A DNA stretch of 64,000 nucleotides from Pseudazoarcus sp963975885 (GCA_963975885.1 CAXBIS010000012.1:1-64000), one strand, 5' to 3'. Positions 42,679 to 51,535 are shown, numbered from the stretch's first letter. Made by a program: numbers and translations. The notes: a model not told the origin generated them from the sequence alone.

Positions 42679-43149
42679 ATGCAAAGGCTCGACCACGATC
42701 GTCCGCTCGTGTACATCGCTGCCCCATTGTTTTCGGAGGCAGAGCTTGCGTTCAACATAGCGCTGGCTAACCGTATTGAGGTCAGTTTGGATGTCTATCT
42801 GCCTCAACGCGATGGCGGCAAGGTCGTCGATCTCGTTTCGCGCGGCGTAGGTGAGGACGTTGCTTACAAGTCAATTTTCGAGCGAGATATTTGCGCGCTC
42901 GATGCCGCTACGGCGGTGATCATTGTCATGGACGGCCGAACGATTGACGAGGGCGCGGCCTTTGAACTTGGCTATGCTTACGCTCATTCAAAGCAGTGTG
43001 TCGGACTCCAAACAGATCCTCGTCGGCTCCTCCCAATGGGAAATAACCCGATGATCGCAGTGCCACTTAACGAAATCTTTGCGAGTATCGAGGAGGCGGG
43101 CTGTTGGGCAGATTCTTTCATGTACGCGGAACTGCGGGGTCGGGTCTAG
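42679..43149 (+). CDS. Nucleoside 2-deoxyribosyltransferase family protein
   Basis: A 156-residue protein starting 2 bp after the SIR2 gene with GGGAG before the ATG. LVYIAAPLFSEAELAFN is the N-terminal Rossmann-like strand and loop; DVYLPQRDGG, RDICALDAATAVIIVMDGRTIDEGAAFELGYAYA contains the catalytic Glu (E96) and the conserved Asp pair; VGLQTDPRR follows. The family swaps bases on deoxynucleosides or hydrolyses dNMPs (DNPH1/Rcl). With the kinase domain next door it could make or destroy a modified nucleotide signal. The last codons lie inside the right inverted repeat, so the native C-terminus may be altered. Confidence 0.82.
   Translation: MQRLDHDRPLVYIAAPLFSEAELAFNIALANRIEVSLDVYLPQRDGGKVVDLVSRGVGEDVAYKSIFERDICALDAATAVIIVMDGRTIDEGAAFELGYAYAHSKQCVGLQTDPRRLLPMGNNPMIAVPLNEIFASIEEAGCWADSFMYAELRGRV
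43132..43149. repeat. Right copy of the 18-bp perfect inverted repeat
   Basis: ctgcggggtcgggtctag, the exact reverse complement of 39032-39049, supplies the last five codons and the stop of the deoxyribosyltransferase gene. It marks the right end of the four-gene cassette. The next 163 bp (43150-43312) contain no gene I can support. Confidence 0.8.
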
Positions 43150-43312
43150 TGTATATACCGATGAAATTTTGGAATTGATTAATTTCAGCGCAGGTCAGTT
43201 CCGCATTGCATGACTCTTCCGGGTCTGAAGCGGTCCGCCGGGCTCGGTGCTTCGAAGGAGTGCTCTGTCTGAAAGTCCTACTGTCCTGTGCCGAACCGAT
43301 GAAGTTAAGCTA

Positions 43313-43897
43313 TCAAAGCAAACTCGTACCGACAAAAGTGAAGGCTGCGCCGCATACGACCAGCGCAAGCAGTACCAGGAATCCGTCCCGCACGACCAAC
43401 GCAAGGCCGAGCGCCAAAAGCGCCAGACCGGCGGCTGAGGAAGAAAACGGCACGAGCTCCATGAACGGCATGCACAGCCCGACGACGACACATAGCGCGG
43501 CAATGGCGTAGCTGCCTTCGCTGCGCACCAGAAACGTCAGCCGTGGCTTGAGGACGCCGTCTATGGCCCGCGCCGGTCTGTTCAGCCAGTCGAGTGCCTT
43601 CTGCAGCTTGTCACGCTCGACCGAGCGGTCGAGGATGAAACGCGGCAGCCAGAAGTGATGCCTCCCGATCAGCATCTGTACCGCGACCAGCAAGACGAAA
43701 GAGGCCATAAAGAACGACATCCCGGGGATGCCGCTCAGTGGCGAGAATAGCGTCACGCCGATGAGGATCAACATCGGACCGAAAGACCGACTGCCCACCG
43801 ACTCGACGACCATCCCGATGGAGACCCGGCCGTTGTCGCGGGTCAGCTCGGCGATTCGATCCAGCAGTTGTTCGAGGTTTTGCAACGGTGGGCTCAT
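43313..43897 (-). CDS. ExoD family exopolysaccharide-related membrane protein
   Basis: A 194-residue protein from the ATG at 43897 (MSPPLQNLEQLLDRI). Segments VSIGMVVESVGSRSFGPMLILIGVTLFSPLSGIPGM, LIGRHHFWLPRFILDRSV and LKPRLTFLVRSEG are those of ExoD, a multi-helix inner-membrane family linked to exopolysaccharide synthesis in rhizobia. About five hydrophobic helices are visible. It runs towards the cassette and ends 163 bp from its right repeat. Confidence 0.85.
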   Translation of the reverse strand: MSPPLQNLEQLLDRIAELTRDNGRVSIGMVVESVGSRSFGPMLILIGVTLFSPLSGIPGMSFFMASFVLLVAVQMLIGRHHFWLPRFILDRSVERDKLQKALDWLNRPARAIDGVLKPRLTFLVRSEGSYAIAALCVVVGLCMPFMELVPFSSSAAGLALLALGLALVVRDGFLVLLALVVCGAAFTFVGTSLL

Positions 43898-43953
43898 CGA
43901 AGGCCTTGGTTGAAGACATGCGCGGTAACCGTAAGCCACCGTGACATGCCAGA

Positions 43954-43977
43954 AATTTCTGGACCGACCCCCGAATC
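43954..43977. repeat. Degenerate third copy of the cassette-end repeat
   Basis: aaatttctggaccgacccccg resembles the left repeat with its flank (aaattctagacccgaccccg, 39028-39047) at most positions, with one-base indels and in the same orientation. It lies about 57 bp upstream of the exoD-like start. Confidence 0.35.
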
Positions 43978-44020
43978 GTTCGCCCCTCACGCAGCGTCGC
44001 CGTCGCGTTGGGGGGTACGC

Positions 44021-45415
44021 TTACTTCCAGCCGCCGCCGAGTGCCTTGTACAGGGTGACCAGACTCGCCGCGTCGGCCAGTTCCACGCCGACCAGTTCGA
44101 GTTGGGCGGCGTAGAGTTGGCGCTGCGCGTCGAGCACGCCGAGGTAGGAGTCGACGCCGCCCTTGTAGCGGGCTTCGGACAAACGGAAGCTCTCCGAGTT
44201 GGCCTCCACCAGGGCGCGCTGTGCGTCGAGGCGCTCGTCGAGCGTGGCGCGTTCGGCGAGTACGTCGGCGACTTCACGGAAGGCGGTCTGGATGGCCTTT
44301 TCGTATTGCGCCACGGCGATCTCGCGGTCGATGCGGCTGACCTCGACTTCGCTCTGCAGCCGGCCGGCGGAGAAGATCGGGATGGATATGGCGGGCATGA
44401 AGGCCCAGGTGCGCGAGCCGGATTCGAACAGGCCCGACAGGCTGGAACTGGCGGTGCCGGCCGATGCGGTGAGCGAGATGCGCGGGAACAGCGCCGCGCG
44501 CGCCGAGCCGATGTTGGCGTTGGCCGCGCGCAGCCGGTACTCGGCCTCAAGGATGTCGGGACGACGCACGAGCACGATGGACGGCACGCCGGCCGGCAGC
44601 TCGGCGAGCGTCGGGCGCGCTTCGGTGAAGCCGTCGGGCAGCAGCTCGTCGGGCACCTCGCCGCCGACCACCAGGGTCAGCGCGTTGCGGCCCTGGGCGA
44701 CGAGCGCGCTGTAGCGGGCGGCGTCGGCGCGGGCACGCTCCAGGCTGCTGCGCACCAGGTTGAGGTCCAGCGCGGAGGCCACGCCGAGTTCCTCGCTGCG
44801 GCGGGTCAGGTCGAAGGATTCCTGCTGGGCCTGCAGCGTATCGCGCGCGATCGCAAGACGTTCCTGGTCGGCGGCGAGCGAGAGCCAGGTGCCGGCGACT
44901 TCGGCGACCAGGCTGATCTGCGCGGCGCGGCGTGCCTCGGTGGTGGCGAGGAAGCTCTCCAGCGCCTGTTGCTCGAGGTTGCGGATGCGCCCGAAGAAAT
45001 CCAGTTCGAAACCGGTGAAGCCGATATCCGCCGAGTATTGGCGGTTAACGGTTGATTGGCCGCTCTGGCTGAGGTCGCCGGGTACGCGCTGGGCGCTCTG
45101 GCCGGCGCCGGCCTCGATGCTGGGGAAGCGTTCGGCGCCCCGGATGCGGTACTGAGCGCGGGCGCGTTCGATGTCGAGTGCGGCGGTGCGCAGGTCGCGA
45201 TTGTTGGCCAGCGCGCGTTCGATCAGCGAACGCAGGCGTGGCTCGGTGAAGAATTCGCGCCAGGCGATCTGGTCGGCGGGCAGGCCGGCGGAGGTCGCGC
45301 CGGCCTCGCGCCATTCGGCCGCCACCGGTGGCTCGGGGCGCTCGTGATCGGGTGCAAGGTTGGCGCAGCCCGAGGCCACGAGCGCGGCGAGCAGGGCAAG
45401 TGCGGGAGTTTTCAT
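44021..45415 (-). CDS. RND efflux outer-membrane factor (OprM/NodT family)
   Basis: A 464-residue TolC-like lipoprotein channel. The signal MKTPALALLAALVASGC contains a lipobox (VASGC), so it is lipid-anchored like OprM. Two homologous halves are visible, each with long coiled helices (LRTAALDIERARAQYRIRGAERFPSIEAG; ARPTLAELPAGVPSIVLVRRPDILEAEYRLRAANANIGSARAALFPRISLTASAGTASS). The conserved RPDILEAEYRLRAANANIG phrase is a family hallmark. It is the third gene of the leftward pump operon, 1 bp after the transporter gene. Confidence 0.93.
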   Translation of the reverse strand: MKTPALALLAALVASGCANLAPDHERPEPPVAAEWREAGATSAGLPADQIAWREFFTEPRLRSLIERALANNRDLRTAALDIERARAQYRIRGAERFPSIEAGAGQSAQRVPGDLSQSGQSTVNRQYSADIGFTGFELDFFGRIRNLEQQALESFLATTEARRAAQISLVAEVAGTWLSLAADQERLAIARDTLQAQQESFDLTRRSEELGVASALDLNLVRSSLERARADAARYSALVAQGRNALTLVVGGEVPDELLPDGFTEARPTLAELPAGVPSIVLVRRPDILEAEYRLRAANANIGSARAALFPRISLTASAGTASSSLSGLFESGSRTWAFMPAISIPIFSAGRLQSEVEVSRIDREIAVAQYEKAIQTAFREVADVLAERATLDERLDAQRALVEANSESFRLSEARYKGGVDSYLGVLDAQRQLYAAQLELVGVELADAASLVTLYKALGGGWK

Positions 45416-45416
45416 G

Positions 45417-48400
45417 TCAGCCGGCCTCCTGCGACTGCGACGCGGATGCGTCTTCTGCGGGCTTCTTGCGGCCGAAGACGCGCAGGATGCTCACGTAGAA
45501 CAGCGGGATGAAGAAGATGCCCAGCGCGGTCGCCATGAAGGTGCCGCCCAGTACGCCGGTGCCGATGGCGTTCTGCGCGCCGGAGCCGGCGCCGGTGGCG
45601 ATGGTCAGCGGCACCACGCCCAGGCCGAAGGCCAGCGAGGTCATCAGGATGGGACGCAGACGCTGGCGCACGGCGATGAGCGTGGCCTCGATCATGTCCT
45701 TGCCCTCTTCCATCTGCGCCTTGGCGAACTCGACGATGAGGATGGCGTTCTTCGACGACAGGCCGATGATCGCGAGCAGGCCGACCTGGAAGAACACGTC
45801 GTTGGACATGCCGCGTCCGAGCGCGGCGAGCAGCGCGCCGATCACGCCCAGCGGCACGACCAGCATCACCGCGAACGGAATCGACCAGCTCTCGTACAGC
45901 GCTGCCAGACACAGGAACACGACGAGAATCGACAGCGCGTACAGCGCCGGCGCCTGGTCGCCGGACTTGCGTTCCTCGTAGGAGGTGCCGCTCCACTCGT
46001 AGCCGAAGCCCGGTGGCAGCTTGGCCATGATCTCCTCGACTGCGGTCATGGCGTCGCCCGACGACAGCCCCGGCGCGGCCTGGCCGAGCAGCTCGACGGC
46101 CGGCTGGCCGTTGAAGCGCTCCAGCCGTGGCGGGCCGTAGGTCCAGTCGGCACTGGCGAAGGCCGAGAAGGGCACCATGTCGCCGGTCTCGTTGCGCACG
46201 TACCACTTGTTGAGATCCTCGGGCAGCATGCGTGCGCTTGCTTCGCCCTGCAGGAACACCTTCTTGATGCGGCCGCGGTCGATGAAGTCATTGACGTAGT
46301 CGCCACCCCAGGCGGTCGACAGCGTCTCGTTGATCTCGGCGATCGATATGCCCAGCGCGCCGGCACGGGCGTGGTCGATGTCGAGCTGGAACTGCGGCAC
46401 GTCGTCCTGACCGTTGGGGCGCACGCCGACCAGGCGTGGGTCTTCTCCGGCCATGCCGAGGAACTGGTTGCGCGCGTCGATCAGCGCGTCGTGGCCGAGG
46501 CCGGCGCGATCCTGCAGCTGTACGTTGAAGCCGCCCGAGGTGCCCAGCTCGAGCACGGCCGGCGGCACGAAGGCGAACACCATGGCCTCGCGGATCTTGG
46601 AGAACGCGCTCGAGGCGCGCGCGGCCACATCCTTGACGTTCTGGCCGGGTAGCGTGCGCTCGTCCCACGGATGCAGGTTCACGAAGCCGATGCCCACGTG
46701 CTGGCCGCGACCGCCGAAGCTGAAGCCGGCCACCGTGAACAGCGCACGCACGGTGTCCTTTTCGTCTTCGAGGAAGTGCTGCTCGACCTTCTTGAGCACG
46801 TCGAGCGTGCGCTCCTGCGTGGCGCCGGCCGGCAGCATGACCTGGGTGAACATCACGCCCTGGTCCTCGTCGGGCAGGAAGGCGGTGGGCATGCGCAGAA
46901 ACAGCAGCGCCAGCACCGCGCAGATCGCCACATAGATCGCGAGGAAACGCAGGGGACGGCGCAGGATGCCGCCCACCGACGATTCGTAGCGTTTCTGGTT
47001 GCGGTCGAACACGCGGTTGAACCAGCCGAAGAAGCCGCGGAACCAGCTGCCTTCACCGGGGTTGTGACCCTTGGGCACCTGCTTGAGCATGGTCGCGCAC
47101 AGCGCGGGGGTGAACACGATGGCCACCAGCACCGACAAGGCCATGGCGGATACGATGGTGATCGAGAACTGCCGGTAGATCACCCCGGTGGAGCCGCCGA
47201 AGAAGGCCATCGGCACGAACACGGCGGAGAGCACCAGGCCGATGCCGATGAGCGCGCCGGTGATCTGGCCCATCGACTTCTTGGTGGCCTCCTTGGGTGG
47301 CAGGCCTTCCTCGGTCATGATGCGTTCGACGTTTTCGACCACGACGATGGCGTCGTCCACCAGCAGGCCGATGGCCAGCACCATGCCGAACATGGTGAGC
47401 ATGTTGATCGAGAAGCCGAAGGCCGCCATCGGGCCGAAGGTGCCCAGCAGCACCACCGGAATCGCGAAGGTCGGGATCATCGTGGCGCGGATGTTCTGCA
47501 GGAACAGGAACATCACCAGGAACACCAGCGCGACCGCCTCGATCATGGTCATCACGACCTTCTCGATCGAGATGCGCACGAAGGGCGTGGTGTCGTACGG
47601 GATCACCGCCTTCACGTTTTCCGGGTAAAAGCTCTCCATCTCCTCGAGCTTGGCGCGGATGGCCTGCGCTGTTTCCAGCGCGTTCGCGCCCGAGGCCAGG
47701 CGGATGGCGATGCCGGCGGCCGGTTCGCCGTTGAAGCGGGCGATGGTGTCGTAGCTCTCGGCCCCGATCTCGACCCGCGCCACATCCTTGAGGCGCACCT
47801 CACCGCCGGAGGAGGCGCTGCGCAGCAGAATGTCCTCGAACTGCTCCACGGTCTGCAAGCGGCTCTGCGCGGTGATCGACGCGGTGAAGCCCTGGCCGGG
47901 GATGGCCGGCGTGCCGCCGAGCTGGCCGGCGGACACCTGCGTGTTCTGTGCTTCGATCGCGCGGCGCACGTCGGCCGGCGTCATGCGGTAGTTGACCAGC
48001 TTGTCCGGGTCCATCCAGATGCGCATCGCGTACTGCGAACCGAACACCACGACTTCGCCGACGCCGGTCACGCGCGAGAGCGGATCCTGCACGCTGGAGA
48101 CCAGGAAGTCGGTCAGGTCGAAGTTGGACAGCGACCCGTCCTCGGCGACGAAGCCGATCACCATCAGGAAGTTGCGCGCGGATTTCGCCACCTGCACGCC
48201 CTGCTGCTGCACGGCCTGAGGCAGCAGCGGCAGCGCCAGTTGCAGCTTGTTCTGTACCTGCACCTGGGCGATGTCGGGGTCGGTGTCCGCGCTGAAGGTC
48301 AGCGTGACCGTGGCGCGGCCGAAGGAATCGGCGGACGAATTGAAGTAGAGCAGGCCGTCCAGGCCGGTCATCTTCTGCTCGATGACCTGAACCACCGAAT

Positions 48401-48575
48401 CCTCGACGGCCTTGGCCGAAGCGCCCGGGTAGGTGGTGTTGATCGCGATGGCCGGCGGTGCGATGGCCGGGTACTGCGACACCGGCAGGTTCAGGATGGA
48501 CAGCGTGCCGGCCAGCATGATGACGATGGCGATGACCCAGGCGAAGATCGGCCGGTCGATGAAGAACTTTGCCAT
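45417..48575 (-). CDS. HAE1-type RND multidrug efflux transporter (AcrB/MexB-like)
   Basis: A 1052-residue inner-membrane proton antiporter. The N-terminus MAKFFIDRPIFAWVIAIVIMLAGTL and SILNLPVSQYPAIAPPAI are canonical. The proton-relay Asp pair is in GLLVDDAIVVVENVERIM (about residues 407-408). GINPV-like porter loops and SSKNAILIVEFAKAQMEEGKD in the second half complete the 12-helix, two-repeat RND fold. It captures drugs, solvents or detergents from the periplasm and passes them to the OprM-like channel. It is a full-length protein with no sign of damage. Confidence 0.97.
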   Translation of the reverse strand: MAKFFIDRPIFAWVIAIVIMLAGTLSILNLPVSQYPAIAPPAIAINTTYPGASAKAVEDSVVQVIEQKMTGLDGLLYFNSSADSFGRATVTLTFSADTDPDIAQVQVQNKLQLALPLLPQAVQQQGVQVAKSARNFLMVIGFVAEDGSLSNFDLTDFLVSSVQDPLSRVTGVGEVVVFGSQYAMRIWMDPDKLVNYRMTPADVRRAIEAQNTQVSAGQLGGTPAIPGQGFTASITAQSRLQTVEQFEDILLRSASSGGEVRLKDVARVEIGAESYDTIARFNGEPAAGIAIRLASGANALETAQAIRAKLEEMESFYPENVKAVIPYDTTPFVRISIEKVVMTMIEAVALVFLVMFLFLQNIRATMIPTFAIPVVLLGTFGPMAAFGFSINMLTMFGMVLAIGLLVDDAIVVVENVERIMTEEGLPPKEATKKSMGQITGALIGIGLVLSAVFVPMAFFGGSTGVIYRQFSITIVSAMALSVLVAIVFTPALCATMLKQVPKGHNPGEGSWFRGFFGWFNRVFDRNQKRYESSVGGILRRPLRFLAIYVAICAVLALLFLRMPTAFLPDEDQGVMFTQVMLPAGATQERTLDVLKKVEQHFLEDEKDTVRALFTVAGFSFGGRGQHVGIGFVNLHPWDERTLPGQNVKDVAARASSAFSKIREAMVFAFVPPAVLELGTSGGFNVQLQDRAGLGHDALIDARNQFLGMAGEDPRLVGVRPNGQDDVPQFQLDIDHARAGALGISIAEINETLSTAWGGDYVNDFIDRGRIKKVFLQGEASARMLPEDLNKWYVRNETGDMVPFSAFASADWTYGPPRLERFNGQPAVELLGQAAPGLSSGDAMTAVEEIMAKLPPGFGYEWSGTSYEERKSGDQAPALYALSILVVFLCLAALYESWSIPFAVMLVVPLGVIGALLAALGRGMSNDVFFQVGLLAIIGLSSKNAILIVEFAKAQMEEGKDMIEATLIAVRQRLRPILMTSLAFGLGVVPLTIATGAGSGAQNAIGTGVLGGTFMATALGIFFIPLFYVSILRVFGRKKPAEDASASQSQEAG

Positions 48576-48585
48576 GGTTCCGCCC

Positions 48586-49746
48586 TCAGCCCTGTTCTTT
48601 GCTGTCGGCGACGCTGACCTTGGCGCCCGGGCGAATGCGCTGCAGCCCTTCGACGACCACGCGGTCGCCCGGCTCCAGACCGTCGGTGACGATCCAGGCG
48701 TCGCTGGTGGCGCGCTGGATGGTCAGCGGACGTGACTCGATCTCGTCGTCGCCATTGACCACCATTGCCAGCGGATTGCCGCGCGGGTCGCGCTGTACCG
48801 CGGCGTGCGGCAGGGTGATCGCACCCTCGGCCGTACCCTGGTCGATGCGCGCACGAACGTACATGCCGGGCAGCAGGCGTTGCTCCGGATTCGGGAACAG
48901 CGCGCGCAGGGTCACCGAGCCGGTGTCGGGATCCACCGAAACCTCGGAGAAGGCCAGCCGGCCCTCGTGTTCGTAGTCGGTGCCGTCCTCGAAGACGAGC
49001 TGCACGGGCGTTTCACCCTCGGCGTCGCGACGTACGCGGCCCGCCTCGACGGCGCGGCGCAGTGCGCGCATGTCATTGCCCGACTGGGTCAGGTCGACAT
49101 AGATCGGATCGAGTTGCTGCACCGTTGCCAGCGCCTGCGCCTGGCTGGCCGTGACCAGCGCTCCGGCGGTTACCGTGGAGCGCCCGATGCGACCGGCGAT
49201 GGGCGAGGTGACGCGCGTGTATTCCAGATTGATCTCGGCGCGCTTGAGTGCCGCACGGCTGGACGCGATCTCCGCCTGTGCCTGCTTGTGGGCGGCGATC
49301 GCGTCATCGTAGGCCTGGGTGCTGACGGCCTTGATCTTGACCAGTTCGGCATAGCGCTCGGAGCGCACGCGTGCGGCCTCGGCGTTGGCTTCGGCGCGCG
49401 CTACCGCGGCGCGGGCGCTGTCGACCTCGGCGGCGTACGTGGCAGCGTCGATCTGATAGAGCAGTTCGCCGCGCTTGACCTCGGCGCCCTCGGTAAATCG
49501 CCGCTCTTCGATGATGCCGCCGACCTGGGGCCGGATCTCGGCAATCATGTAGGCCGAGGTGCGCCCGGGTAGTTCGGCGCTGACCGGAACCGAAGTGGCG
49601 CTGACCTCGATCACCGCCACTTCGGGTGGTGGTGCGCCGCCGTTGCCGGCTTGCGATTCGGATTGTCCGTCACTGCAGGCCGCGAGCAACGCGACCAATG
49701 CAAGGACCGCCGTCGTTGCGGCGGTTCGTCTTGAGGAGGGGGGCAT
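48586..49746 (-). CDS. RND efflux periplasmic adaptor (MexA/AcrA family)
   Basis: A 386-residue membrane-fusion lipoprotein. The N-terminal signal ends at a lipobox (LVALLAAC, about residue 23). VSAELPGRTSAYMIAEIRPQVGGIIEERRFTEGAEVKRGELLYQID is the biotinyl-lipoyl-like part, an alpha-helical hairpin with VARAEANAEAAR repeats follows, and INLEYTRVTSPIAGRIGRSTVTAGALV completes the lipoyl domain. It bridges the transporter and the outer-membrane channel. It is the first gene of the operon, divergent from the TetR gene. Confidence 0.95.
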   Translation of the reverse strand: MPPSSRRTAATTAVLALVALLAACSDGQSESQAGNGGAPPPEVAVIEVSATSVPVSAELPGRTSAYMIAEIRPQVGGIIEERRFTEGAEVKRGELLYQIDAATYAAEVDSARAAVARAEANAEAARVRSERYAELVKIKAVSTQAYDDAIAAHKQAQAEIASSRAALKRAEINLEYTRVTSPIAGRIGRSTVTAGALVTASQAQALATVQQLDPIYVDLTQSGNDMRALRRAVEAGRVRRDAEGETPVQLVFEDGTDYEHEGRLAFSEVSVDPDTGSVTLRALFPNPEQRLLPGMYVRARIDQGTAEGAITLPHAAVQRDPRGNPLAMVVNGDDEIESRPLTIQRATSDAWIVTDGLEPGDRVVVEGLQRIRPGAKVSVADSKEQG

Positions 49747-49798
49747 GCAAACCTCTGCCTGTCGGGGGCGGGAATGTGACTTGTTGGGGCTCTATTAT

Positions 49799-49832
49799 TA
49801 GAATGAGCACTCTAGTTCGAACGCTCATTCTA
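49799..49832. promoter_or_regulatory. TetR-type operator between the RND operon and its repressor
   Basis: The perfect 10-bp inverted repeat tagaatgagc / gctcattcta is separated by 14 bp and lies in the 111-bp divergent region. Its position and symmetry are those of an AcrR-type operator that would control both directions. An A/T-rich ctattatta just left of it may be a -10 element for the pump operon. Confidence 0.75.
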
Positions 49833-49857
49833 TGTTACCGTCGATGACATCGCAAGC

Positions 49858-50511
49858 ATGAAACCGGCGCCCATGCCGGATTTACGGAAACTACGAATGC
49901 AGCAGCAGGACCTCTCCCGCGGCGAAATGCCGCACACCGCGCGTGCCGAAGCGCGCCGCGCCCAGGTGCTCGAGGCGGCGCTCGCCTGTTTTCGCGAGCA
50001 CGGCTTCCATGGCGCAAGCATCGCGCGCATCTGCAAGGCCTCGGGCATGAGTCCGGGCCACATCTATCATTACTTCCGCAACAAGGAAGAGATCATCGCC
50101 GCCATCGTCGAACAGGACGTTGCGCGCATCCTGGATTTTCACGACCGCATGCGCAGTACCGACGATCTGGCCGGCACGATGCGCGAATGCGTCGCCGAGG
50201 GCGTGCGCGACACGCTCGACGCAGGCGCCTCTGCGCTCAAGCTCGAGATCCTCGCCGAGGCGGCGCGCAACCCCTCGATTGCAAAGCTCGTGCAGGCTGC
50301 CGACCGGCGCTTGCGCACCAGCCTGATCGAGACCCTGCGATCGGTCGGCGTGACGCGCGACGATGACGAGATGGACGAATGCGTCGACACTCTGTGCGCG
50401 ATGTTTGACGGCCTGATGACGCGCGGCGTGCGCAACCCCGATCTCGATGTCGCGGCGGTCACGCGTCGCTACCAGGAGCGCGTGCTCGAACTGCTGGGCA
50501 TTGCGCCCTGA
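49858..50511 (+). CDS. TetR/AcrR-family repressor of the RND pump
   Basis: A 217-residue regulator. The N-terminal HTH reads RRAQVLEAALACFREHGFHGASIARICKASGMSPGHIYHYFRNKEEIIAAIVEQDV, a textbook TetR DNA-binding domain. The C-terminal helical ligand pocket (DTLDAGASALKLEILAEAARNPSIAKLVQAADRR) is followed by a dimerisation part. It is transcribed divergently from the pump operon across a clear palindrome, so it should repress the pump and itself until a substrate binds. The start ATG at 49858 could be replaced by the ATG at 49873. Confidence 0.93.
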   Translation: MKPAPMPDLRKLRMQQQDLSRGEMPHTARAEARRAQVLEAALACFREHGFHGASIARICKASGMSPGHIYHYFRNKEEIIAAIVEQDVARILDFHDRMRSTDDLAGTMRECVAEGVRDTLDAGASALKLEILAEAARNPSIAKLVQAADRRLRTSLIETLRSVGVTRDDDEMDECVDTLCAMFDGLMTRGVRNPDLDVAAVTRRYQERVLELLGIAP

Positions 50512-50824
50512 GTGCTCCGCGCATCCGCGCGGACACAGTTTCTTACGATATCCCGTCCGGGCTGTGCCGATATACGCGTCTGCGTGCGCGCCTCCTTTGC
50601 TGGAAGCCCTTGTGTTTTCTGGCGTTTCGGGCGGTGCGTCAAGGTGTTTCCGGTCGGCGCGCGTGGATGCCGAATCACGCTGAATGGCGCCTTTGCGGGG
50701 TCGGTCGGCTTGGTGGGCACGGGACGCCGCTGTTATTTTGCATCGCTCCCCGGACCGGTAGCGTGTCCCGTGGAAGCTTCCGGCTCGGGTATTCCGAAGA
50801 AGAATCCCGACAGGAGCGACCACG
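50512..50824. other. Intergenic region, 313 bp
   Basis: The region between the TetR gene and the DUF481 gene holds a short hairpin right after the tetR stop (tccgcgc / gcgcgga, about 50517-50535). I see no gene, promoter or RNA element that I can support beyond a GACAGGAGCGA ribosome site for the next gene. Confidence 0.4.
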
Positions 50825-51535
50825 ATGAAGAAGCTGATCCCCGTTGTTTGTGCAGTGCTGAGCATGCCGCTTGCCGCCCACGCCGAAGGCTGGAGCGGCA
50901 GCGCTGAACTGGGCTTTTCGAATACCTCGGGCAACAGTCGCGACACCAGCCTGAACACGCGCTTCGATCTGCTGCACGAGAACGCGGTGTGGACCCACGA
51001 GTTCTTCGGTGACGCCTACTACGCGAAATCGGACGGGGAGAAGTCGGCCGAGCGCCTGGCGCTGGGCTACAAGCCCAAGCGTATCCTCACCGATCGCTCC
51101 TACCTGTTCGGCACGCTGCGCTACGAGCGTGACCGCTTCTCCGACATCCTGGCGCGCTGGACCGCGCTGGGCGGCTATGGTCGTACGCTGTACCGTTCCG
51201 AGGCCGCGGTGCTCGACGCCGAGATCGGCGCCGGCATGCGCCAGACCCGCTACGATGAAAATCCCGACAACCTGGACCGCAACGAGCCGGTGCTCTATGT
51301 CGGTGGCCGCTATGGCTGGGACATTTCCGAGAGCGCGCGCTTCACGCAGGCGCTGCGCGTGGAGTACGGTCCCGACAACACCTGGACCGAGTCCGTCACT
51401 GCGCTGCGCCTGAGGGTCACCGACCGCGTCTCGGCCAAGATCAGCCACACCATCCGGCACAACAGCGATCTCGAAGGCTCACGCGGCAAGAACGTCGACC
51501 AGATCACCGGCGTCAATCTCGTGTACGGATTCTGA
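50825..51535 (+). CDS. DUF481 outer-membrane beta-barrel protein
   Basis: A 236-residue secreted protein with signal peptide MKKLIPVVCAVLSMPLAAHAEG. GWSGSAELGFSNTSGNSRDTSLNTRFDLLHE, LALGYKPKRILTDRSYLFGTLRYERDRFS, YDENPDNLDRNEPVLYVGGRYGWDIS and the terminal VNLVYGF with a final Phe are typical of DUF481 (YdiY-like) salt-inducible outer-membrane proteins. The beta-signal at the C-terminus is intact. It is a single gene with no evident partner. Confidence 0.9.
   Translation: MKKLIPVVCAVLSMPLAAHAEGWSGSAELGFSNTSGNSRDTSLNTRFDLLHENAVWTHEFFGDAYYAKSDGEKSAERLALGYKPKRILTDRSYLFGTLRYERDRFSDILARWTALGGYGRTLYRSEAAVLDAEIGAGMRQTRYDENPDNLDRNEPVLYVGGRYGWDISESARFTQALRVEYGPDNTWTESVTALRLRVTDRVSAKISHTIRHNSDLEGSRGKNVDQITGVNLVYGF

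Noticed and set aside
46671..48617. Long plus-strand ORF (648 aa) opposite the RND transporter gene
   Set aside because: It is a GC-rich mirror of the real RND gene, very rich in His/Arg/Gln, with no recognisable motif. The same applies to long frames opposite dadA (2132-3535), the TonB receptor (5216-7231), the NRPS (52212-54731) and the AAA+ gene (60136-61836).
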